From Candidatus Woesearchaeota archaeon (lineage in GTDB: Archaea; Nanobdellota; Nanobdellia; Woesearchaeales; SKIA01): DNA of 11,449 bases. Location: NCBI GenBank assembly GCA_007116645.1, contig SKIA01000016.1, positions 1-11,449 of the forward strand, read 5' to 3'. Numbering within the stretch: position 1 is the first letter of the stretch; the number at the start of each line of letters is the position of its first letter. Shown in pieces: positions 5,577-10,442 of the stretch. A program made the translations under genes and the position numbers. Below the pieces are notes generated by a model. It was not told the DNA's origin and ran no database searches. It saw nothing but the letters and a program-made list of their open reading frames with translations.

Positions 5577-6863
5577 ATGCTCAGTATTGAAACAGTAAAA
5601 AACCACCGAGAAGGCGTAGAAGAGAGTATTCGCAGACGAAAGCAAGACGATAAACTCTCCCTTCTTGATGAAGTAATCAGTACGGATAGTACGTGGCGTG
5701 AGCTTAAAGGACGCGTTGACGAACTACGCGCTGAAAGAAACAAGATCTCAAAAGCAATTAACGAAGCTAAAAAGAATAAGCAAGATGCAGCCGAGCTTAT
5801 TTCGCAAGCACAAACAATCCCTGCGCAACTAAAAACGCTTGAAGAAGAAGAGCAAGCCCTTCGCAATCGCATCGATGAAATACTTCGAATACTCCCAAAC
5901 ATTTTACATGAAAAAGTTCCTGACGGAGACTCAGACGCAGATAACGTTCAACGAGCAGTGTTTGGTAACAAGCCAGAACTAGACTTTGAAGTAAAAAACC
6001 ATGTCGAACTCCTAGAAGGACTTGGCCTGGTTGACTTTGACGCTGCAAGGCGCACGAGCGGTTCAGGATTTTTCTTTTTACTCTCAGACCTTGCACTCCT
6101 TGATAATGCATTGCAACAATACGCAATCGACAAGATGCTCGAAGCTGATTTTACGCCAGTAGTTGTGCCGTACATGGTGCGCCGAGACATCGTTGACGGA
6201 ATGGTCGATTTATCCTTTTTTGAAGAAACAATCTACAAAGTAGAAAACGAAGACTTGTACCTTATTCCAACAAGCGAGTTTCCGCTGGTTGGTATGTTAA
6301 CTGGAAAAGATGTTGATGTGCGAGAGCTTCCTGCAAAACTCTGCGGGATAAGCCCGTGTTTTCGCGGCGAGCGAGGAAGCCACGGCATTGACGAGAAAGG
6401 ATTGTTTAGAACGCATCAATTTCACAAGATAGAACAAGTCGTTGTGTGTAGTCCTGAAGAAAGCCAAGAATGGTTTTCCAAGCTCCTTGATATCACAACA
6501 GACATTTTTGTGTCCCTTGGTTTGCACGTAAGACACCTTGAGATGTGCACGGCAGACCTTGGAGACTTAAAACACCGACAATTCGACGTAGAAGTCTTTA
6601 GTCCACGACGCGAAGACTGGTTTGAAGTTGGAAGCTGTAGTAACTTAACTGACGCACAAGCACGGCGCCTAGGGATTCGCATGGTGCACCCTGACGGAAC
6701 AAGAGAATACTGTCACACCTTAAACAATACTGCGATTGCTACTTCTCGCGCAATGGTCGCGATCATTGAGAACTTTCAACAAGAAGACGGCACGATCAAG
6801 ATTCCTGAAGTATTGCATCCATACATGCGCGGTCGCACTATCTTGGAACGCCGTACAGAGTAA
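5577..6863 (+). CDS. serS: Serine--tRNA ligase
   Basis: Class II aminoacyl-tRNA synthetase that charges tRNA-Ser with serine from ATP in the cytoplasm. The 428 residues match the usual size. The N-terminal tRNA-binding coiled-coil arm spans about 40-105, rich in Lys/Glu. The catalytic core follows, with TSEFPL (232-237), motif 2 as FRGERGSHGIDEKGLFRTHQF (262-282), the serine/ATP region EVGSCSNLTDAQARR (350-364), and motif 3 as LNNTAIATSRAMVAIIENFQ with EDGTIKIPEVLHPYM. The NNTAIATSR form is typical of common-type archaeal enzymes; it is not the rare methanogen-type SerRS. The start at 5577 gives the standard MLSIETV opening and fits the TATA spacing; a longer TTG reading from 5535 would begin before the promoter. 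The last 26 bases overlap the convergent minus-strand gene. All catalytic motifs are intact. Confidence 0.97.
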   Translation: MLSIETVKNHREGVEESIRRRKQDDKLSLLDEVISTDSTWRELKGRVDELRAERNKISKAINEAKKNKQDAAELISQAQTIPAQLKTLEEEEQALRNRIDEILRILPNILHEKVPDGDSDADNVQRAVFGNKPELDFEVKNHVELLEGLGLVDFDAARRTSGSGFFFLLSDLALLDNALQQYAIDKMLEADFTPVVVPYMVRRDIVDGMVDLSFFEETIYKVENEDLYLIPTSEFPLVGMLTGKDVDVRELPAKLCGISPCFRGERGSHGIDEKGLFRTHQFHKIEQVVVCSPEESQEWFSKLLDITTDIFVSLGLHVRHLEMCTADLGDLKHRQFDVEVFSPRREDWFEVGSCSNLTDAQARRLGIRMVHPDGTREYCHTLNNTAIATSRAMVAIIENFQQEDGTIKIPEVLHPYMRGRTILERRTE

Positions 6864-7911
6864 TCGTTCTCGTAAGGCCTTTTGGCAGACTTGCAGAACC
6901 GCGATGCGTCGTTGACAACCGCTTTTCTTCAAAATCAAGTTCCGGAAAAAAATACCCTAAAGCAGCAACAGCTGCTGACAGCGTAGGAACTCGAACAGAC
7001 TGGTCAAATGGCAAAGAAACATCCACTCCCGCCCACACAGGAACAGTGTTAGGAGCGTTGAGGAGTTTGTGATGAAAATCATGATTGAGCTGATGTCCAA
7101 GTGTCTCATGAGCCATAGTGCCCCAAACAGCCATGCGAGCGTTGCGCCCTGAATATCTAAGCATTCTGTCAGCATCACGACTCATCTGAGAATGAGGAAG
7201 GTGCTCTTGAAAATAGTCTCTTGTTTGGCGAATATTGGCAAGTTGCTCTGTGGGAACATGAAGTGCTACCACCCCATCAAAAAATCCTTGTCCATGCATG
7301 GTGACAAACTCGTCATCGCTCGGTGCTGTGCGTGACTCAAACAACAACCGATTAAGACGTGTGTCTTTAGGGTTTTCGTATGTGAACGTGAGGACTCCAG
7401 AAGCGATTGAGCGCTCAAGACTAAATGATGCGTCAGAAAGAGTGTAGGCGGTTGCGCCAATCAAGGGTTTAAGATTAGGATGGACAGAAAGTTCTTGGTT
7501 TTCATACCGAAAGCTTGCAAGCAAGTAATTGACTTCTACTTCAGAAAGTACTGGTTTGTCATTCATGACATTGACTTGCGCACTATTTGCGACTTGTCCG
7601 AGCAAGTAAGTAGCAGTCGTCGCAGGATTTCCACGAGACATCATACCGCCATTAACCCAGTACGCACCTTCCATGCCTAGCCGTATCGCTGCGGTTTTTG
7701 CAAACGCTTGTTTCCAATCTCGACCTTGCACTCGCGCATACAACGCAGCACCGATACTATGCGTGGCAACAGTAGCGGCCGCATCCTCCCAGGTGCGCGT
7801 TGAAACGTTTCTGTCAAAAGCGTTTGCGACAAGCGGCTCTTGGGCTGCAGCAGGTTGTGAAAACGCCATAAGAGCAGCAAGACCTGCTGTTAATGCGAAT
7901 CGACGCCCCAT
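6838..7911 (-). CDS. Unrecognised secreted protein with HETLGH motif
   Basis: A 357-residue protein I do not recognise. It begins with a clear signal peptide (MGRRFALTAGLAALMAFSQPAAAQ, residues 1-24, cleavage likely after AAA). The rest looks soluble and mixed alpha/beta, with no convincing further membrane helix. Noticeable are a Gly/Asn-rich patch WVNGGMMSRGNP (85-96), a helix GQVANSAQVNVM, and the cluster HETLGHQLNHDFHH (268-281). That cluster has H268, E269, H273, H277, D278, H280 and H281, which suggests a metal site. HExxxH is not the standard HExxH protease motif; TldD-type proteases use HExxxH but are cytosolic and otherwise unlike this. A secreted metalloprotein or peptidase is possible but unproven. 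The start at 7911 is chosen because a TATA box lies about 29 bases upstream and the signal peptide begins there; the longer frame to 7995 reads through the promoter. The 3' end overlaps serS by 26 bases. Confidence 0.75.
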   Translation of the reverse strand: MGRRFALTAGLAALMAFSQPAAAQEPLVANAFDRNVSTRTWEDAAATVATHSIGAALYARVQGRDWKQAFAKTAAIRLGMEGAYWVNGGMMSRGNPATTATYLLGQVANSAQVNVMNDKPVLSEVEVNYLLASFRYENQELSVHPNLKPLIGATAYTLSDASFSLERSIASGVLTFTYENPKDTRLNRLLFESRTAPSDDEFVTMHGQGFFDGVVALHVPTEQLANIRQTRDYFQEHLPHSQMSRDADRMLRYSGRNARMAVWGTMAHETLGHQLNHDFHHKLLNAPNTVPVWAGVDVSLPFDQSVRVPTLSAAVAALGYFFPELDFEEKRLSTTHRGSASLPKGLTRTITLYGVPR

Positions 7912-7931
7912 AGCAAGCTCTGTATATGCGA

Positions 7932-7940
7932 CTATATAAT
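7932..7940 (-). promoter_or_regulatory. TATA box for the HETLGH secreted protein
   Basis: ATTATATAG read on the minus strand, with its first base 29 bases before the ATG at 7911. It is AT-symmetric and could also be read rightward, but it would then be 67 or more bases from the gene at 8007. Confidence 0.65.
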
Positions 7941-7975
7941 TGTTATTGAGCCACTGGACATGTACGGCAGAAAAT

Positions 7976-7983
7976 GTTATGAG
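7976..7983 (+). promoter_or_regulatory. Possible weak TATA box for the DUF4258-like gene
   Basis: TGTTATGA is a poor TATA match, but it sits at the same -30 spacing from the ATG at 8007 as the strong boxes in this window. A weak promoter would suit a toxin-antitoxin-like pair; this is tentative. Confidence 0.3.
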
Positions 7984-8006
7984 AAAAAACAGCATTCGCT
8001 CAGTGT

Positions 8007-8306
8007 ATGAATGTTGACGAAGCTAAAAGAAGGCTTGCAGCACTTGCAAAAGAGAATATACGATTTAATGAGCCACATTTCACAAACCAATTACTTCTTC
8101 GTGAAGGAAAACATTCTGAAGTATTAGAGCACATCACTCAACCCACAGCACTTGTGAAAGTAGTCTCCCAACCAAGCAAGTATGGAGACACAAAACATGC
8201 ACTGCACTTTGCAACTAACGATAAAACAATCATTCTGCCCGTTATTTTTGATGACAAAGGATTATATATTCTGACGTATATCAAGCGGCATAGGAGGACT
8301 ACATGA
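8007..8306 (+). CDS. DUF4258-like small protein, possible toxin partner
   Basis: A 99-residue basic protein resembling DUF4258, a small RelE/BrnT-like family often found in toxin-antitoxin-like pairs. Points of similarity are the early IRFNEPHF block with a conserved-type His (about 18-25), the EVLEHITQPTALV helix (38-50), then strands with HALHF, KTIILPVIF and the closing YILTYIKRHRR, typical of the family's last strand and basic end. It overlaps the DUF2283 gene by ATGA (8303-8306), an arrangement often seen for DUF4258 and DUF2283. It stands on its own promoter region, divergent from the minus-strand secreted-protein gene; I see no ribosome binding site, so it may be leaderless. RNase activity and toxicity are inference. 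The DUF4258 call is moderate, since the match is by pattern only. Confidence 0.6.
   Translation: MNVDEAKRRLAALAKENIRFNEPHFTNQLLLREGKHSEVLEHITQPTALVKVVSQPSKYGDTKHALHFATNDKTIILPVIFDDKGLYILTYIKRHRRTT
8293..8297 (+). promoter_or_regulatory. Strong Shine-Dalgarno GGAGG for the DUF2283 gene
   Basis: GGAGG lies five bases before the ATG at 8303, inside the end of the DUF4258-like gene. It is the best SD in the window and predicts efficient translation of the second gene of the pair, as expected if that gene is the antitoxin. Confidence 0.7.
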
Positions 8307-8632
8307 ATATTTCAATAGATAAAAAGCATGGACTGTTGTCAATGCATAAAGGTTTTTCGTCAAAAGAAAAGTTCGCATCAAACATTGTTGTGGGCGACGT
8401 AGTCCTTGATATCAGTAGTGCAGGGCGTGTTCGGGGAGTAGAAATTCTTGATTTAAAACGTTTTTTAGAAGACTTCACACTTAATGCACAAGAAATATTA
8501 GACAACCTTACCTCAGCATCGTTTGACGTTGCTGAACGCTCGGAAAGCGTTCTTATCACCATTACCTTCACCACAGAACAAGAATCATTTCCCGCACGTC
8601 TTGCGGTATCCTTAAACCCTGTGGCAGCGTAA
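8303..8632 (+). CDS. DUF2283 family protein, possible antitoxin partner
   Basis: A 109-residue protein with the DUF2283 core at about 30-55: GDVVLDISSAGRVRGVEILD, the family's hallmark of a short beta strand, a glycine turn and the 'G.EILD' segment. The usual N-terminal 'YD...D.LYI' stretch appears only in loose form (IDKKHGLLSMH). The C-terminal half is longer than in the shortest members and adds a helix (FLEDFTLNAQEILDNL) and two strands with no clear family. It shares an ATGA overlap with the DUF4258-like gene and has a strong GGAGG site, so it should be made in good amounts from the same mRNA. An antitoxin role is inferred from gene pairing, not shown. The 14 bases after the stop lead into the promoter of the rhomboid gene. 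Confidence 0.75.
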   Translation: MNISIDKKHGLLSMHKGFSSKEKFASNIVVGDVVLDISSAGRVRGVEILDLKRFLEDFTLNAQEILDNLTSASFDVAERSESVLITITFTTEQESFPARLAVSLNPVAA

Positions 8633-8640
8633 GCAAAGAA

Positions 8641-8648
8641 CTTATATT
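8641..8648 (+). promoter_or_regulatory. TATA box for the rhomboid gene
   Basis: CTTATATT, with its first base 30 bases before the ATG at 8671. A TTG at 8647 opens a longer frame but lies inside this box, so 8671 is the better start. Confidence 0.65.
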
Positions 8649-8670
8649 GAGTAAGAAGTATCTCAAAGGT

Positions 8671-9309
8671 ATGGACGCTGAGAACCATTTTTCCACTTTG
8701 TTACTGTGCGTAGTAATTGTCGTAGTCTTTTTTGGAGTGCAAGGAATCATGGGATTAGACCTTGCGTGGACGGTAGGCAATATTGAGCCAAACTTCTTTT
8801 TCTCGATGATCGCGCACGGAAGCATGGCGCACCTGCTCGGAAACTTGTTTGCGCTCGGACTATTTGGATTATTATTAGAAGGAACCATTGGGACAAAGCG
8901 CTACTTGTGGATTTTGCTCGCGGCAGGCGTTATCGGAAACATTGCCGGAGTGTTTGGAGGATACCACCGCGTGCTCGGAATCTCTGGCGCAATCTACGGC
9001 ATCTTTGGAGCACTTGCTGTTTTGCGACCAAAAATGGTTGTGTGGGCGGCAGGAATGCCCATGCCGATGATCGTCGCGGCAGCAGGATGGACGTTCATGG
9101 ATATTGTTGGAGCCTTCGCAGGAGGGACCGGCACTGGCCATCTTGCACACCTTGGCGGACTCGTCGCAGGAATTGTTGCAGGGTTTTATTTGCGAAAACA
9201 ATTTCCTGACAAACCACGCGTTCGCGGGAGAAAGAAAATGAGTCGTGATGAGAAACGAGCGGCGGACCGAGAAATCGATGCGTGGGAAGAACGCTATATG
9301 GTCGCGTGA
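8671..9309 (+). CDS. Rhomboid family intramembrane serine protease
   Basis: A 212-residue polytopic membrane protease that cuts single-pass membrane proteins within or near the membrane. Membrane helices run through about residues 8-172. The L1/helix 2 region has the conserved HGSMAHLLGN (H49, H54, N58). The catalytic serine is S105 in GISGAIYG and the catalytic histidine is H160 in HLAHLGGLVAG, so the Ser-His dyad and oxyanion residues are complete. The C-terminal 35 or so residues are charged and cytoplasmic (RVRGRKKMSRDEKRAADREID). The start is set at the ATG 8671 by the TATA spacing; the alternative TTG at 8647 falls in the promoter. The gene converges with, and overlaps by 16 bases, a type I single-pass membrane protein gene on the other strand whose helix is a conceivable substrate (speculative). 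The family call is secure; the substrate is unknown. Confidence 0.94.
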   Translation: MDAENHFSTLLLCVVIVVVFFGVQGIMGLDLAWTVGNIEPNFFFSMIAHGSMAHLLGNLFALGLFGLLLEGTIGTKRYLWILLAAGVIGNIAGVFGGYHRVLGISGAIYGIFGALAVLRPKMVVWAAGMPMPMIVAAAGWTFMDIVGAFAGGTGTGHLAHLGGLVAGIVAGFYLRKQFPDKPRVRGRKKMSRDEKRAADREIDAWEERYMVA

Positions 9310-10052
9310 CGATGCTTTCTAAACACCAAGAAAAGCAATAATACACCAGTGAATACGATACCAGAAACAGCAGGCCAATTCACATCAGTGCGAGCATTAC
9401 TGACTGCGGTACGCACTTCTTGTTCTGATAACAAACCAAGAATTTGTCGTTGTTCTTCAACAATTTCTTCGTCAGTAGCGCCTTGTTCAGTGATCGCTTC
9501 TTCTATTGTTTCTTCCGACTCTTCTTCTATTGTTTCTTCCGACTCTTCTTCTACTGTTTCTTCTTCTTGAATCACTTCTTCTTGCTCAATCACTGGTTCA
9601 GGCGATTCTTCTTGAACAGGACAGTCCTCAAGACACACGCCTTCTTCTTGAGGGTCGCACACGCCATCACCACACCAGGTGCGCTGATTACGACACACGC
9701 CATGCACACAATAATTACTTGCGCATTCGTTGTTGCGCTCGCACGCATAGCCAAGCGCTACGCAGTCAGAGCCACAAATGTTTTCTACGTCAAGCACAAT
9801 GCGTACTTCGTTAGGATAGTACTCTGCGTAATCGCGAGTAATGTTTCTGAGGCAAAACTCGTATGCGTCACGCACCTCACACCGGTTAGGACGCAAGATC
9901 AATGTGAAGTACTCGCTCGTTATTGCGATGCTTTGATCATTTGAAGCAACAAGTGTTGTAAACTCCATGTTGCCCACAGTAAAGTTTTGTCCTTCATAAT
10001 AGGTAGGAGCAAGAAAGAGAAGTACTAGGGGTATGAGGTAGAGATATTTCAT
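9294..10052 (-). CDS. Cys-rich, Glu-rich type I membrane surface protein
   Basis: A 252-residue protein that I assign to no named family. It has a signal peptide (about 1-20), a short beta domain (20-90), a region with 12 cysteines (C58-C144), a very acidic linker (147-200), and a C-terminal membrane helix (about 227-244) with a basic cytoplasmic end (RKHRHATI). The Cys region contains C-E-R-N-N-E-C-A-S-N-Y-C-V-H-G-V-C and CGDGVCDPQEEGVCLEDC, motif types that recur in DPANN archaeal surface proteins. The linker includes a repeated EESEETIE unit encoded by a 24-base tandem repeat. The start at 10052 is set by the signal peptide and the ATGA overlap with the upstream zinc-ribbon gene; a frame to 10121 would run back into that gene. 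The acidic linker and anchor suggest a protein held at the cell surface. Its function is unknown. Confidence 0.8.
   Translation of the reverse strand: MKYLYLIPLVLLFLAPTYYEGQNFTVGNMEFTTLVASNDQSIAITSEYFTLILRPNRCEVRDAYEFCLRNITRDYAEYYPNEVRIVLDVENICGSDCVALGYACERNNECASNYCVHGVCRNQRTWCGDGVCDPQEEGVCLEDCPVQEESPEPVIEQEEVIQEEETVEEESEETIEEESEETIEEAITEQGATDEEIVEEQRQILGLLSEQEVRTAVSNARTDVNWPAVSGIVFTGVLLLFLVFRKHRHATI
9501..9548. repeat. 24-base tandem repeat, two exact copies plus a partial third
   Basis: Two identical 24-base units (9501-9524 and 9525-9548; each begins TTCTATTGTTTCTTCC) are followed by a diverging third (from 9549, TTCTACTGTTTC). On the minus strand each unit codes for eight residues of the EESEETIE type in the acidic linker. 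It is in frame, so changes in copy number would lengthen or shorten the linker by eight residues without breaking the gene. Confidence 0.85.
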
Positions 10053-10351
10053 TTTAGTCGATGTCCACAGTGGCCGCAAAAGTTTGCAAGCGATGAGTTT
10101 TTGGCAGCACACACAAAACACACTTTTGCGTCAATTCCTGCTGATTGTTCGTTGCGAGGACTTACGGTGTGATAGGCGTTCTTGTTAGTAAGTGATCCAG
10201 TGTCTTTTGAGGCACGAACCATCTTAGCAATGCCTATTACCGCAAACAAAATTCCTACCGCAACAAAGATAGTCAGAGCAGGAACGAGCATCGCAACAAC
10301 TGATACGACGATGCCAATACCAATCCATAAGATGGGAGGGATGTCTGCCAT
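10049..10351 (-). CDS. Small membrane protein with C-terminal zinc ribbon
   Basis: A 100-residue protein with two closely spaced membrane helices (about 8-24 and 26-44), a polar linker, and a C-terminal zinc ribbon with C78-x2-C81 and C92-x2-C95 (VCFVCAAKN...NFCGHCGHRLK). A helical hairpin plus cytoplasmic zinc ribbon is a common but functionally mixed layout; the ribbon likely binds Zn2+ and a protein or nucleic-acid partner. It is first in a two-gene minus-strand operon: its TGA overlaps the start of the Cys-rich surface protein as ATGA. The start at 10351 is backed by a TATA box 29 bases upstream, which predicts a leaderless mRNA. It diverges from the helicase gene across a 91-base region. 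Membrane topology and zinc binding are inferred; the specific role is unknown. Confidence 0.82.
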   Translation of the reverse strand: MADIPPILWIGIGIVVSVVAMLVPALTIFVAVGILFAVIGIAKMVRASKDTGSLTNKNAYHTVSPRNEQSAGIDAKVCFVCAAKNSSLANFCGHCGHRLK

Positions 10352-10372
10352 ACATGCTTTTATGAGAATTGC

Positions 10373-10380
10373 GTTTTAAA
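10373..10380 (-). promoter_or_regulatory. TATA box for the zinc-ribbon operon
   Basis: TTTAAAAC read on the minus strand, with its first base 29 bases before the ATG at 10351. It is back to back with the helicase promoter. Confidence 0.72.
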
Positions 10381-10408
10381 TGTTTGTTGTCACTGGACAA
10401 GCTACCAA

Positions 10409-10427
10409 GCAGTTTATAAATGACTGC
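10409..10427. promoter_or_regulatory. Inverted repeat flanking the helicase TATA box
   Basis: GCAGT and ACTGC arms (10409-10413 and 10423-10427) lie on either side of nine bases containing most of the TATA box. It could be an operator that blocks TBP binding; the short arms make chance a real possibility. Confidence 0.25.
10413..10420 (+). promoter_or_regulatory. TATA box for the UvrD-like helicase gene
   Basis: TTTATAAA, with its first base exactly 30 bases before the ATG at 10443. A leaderless transcript is predicted, and there is no SD before the start. Confidence 0.8.
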
Positions 10428-10442
10428 GAATGATGATAACAT

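Noticed and set aside
7069..7110. Standard zinc metalloprotease (HExxH) or TldD in the secreted protein
   Set aside because: The motif is HETLGH, with the second His one position too far for HExxH. TldD proteins use HExxxH but are cytosolic, longer, and have a Glu three residues after the second His where this protein has Asn. I kept the motif as a finding without a family name.
7912..7995. N-terminal extension of the HETLGH protein to 7995
   Set aside because: The extension reads through the TATA box and places residues before a clear signal peptide; the ATG at 7911 fits both signals.
8647..8670. Longer rhomboid start at the TTG 8647
   Set aside because: The TTG is inside the TATA box; ATG 8671 has the standard 30-base spacing.
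9501..9572. CRISPR-like repeat
   Set aside because: The units are directly tandem without spacers, in frame within a coding region, and only two to three copies.
9444..9944. Plus-strand frame rich in Phe and Leu opposite the acidic protein
   Set aside because: It is the antisense shadow of the Glu-rich linker (GAA/GAG read as TTC/CTC) and has no promoter; the minus-strand gene has a signal peptide, Cys motifs and an ATGA junction.
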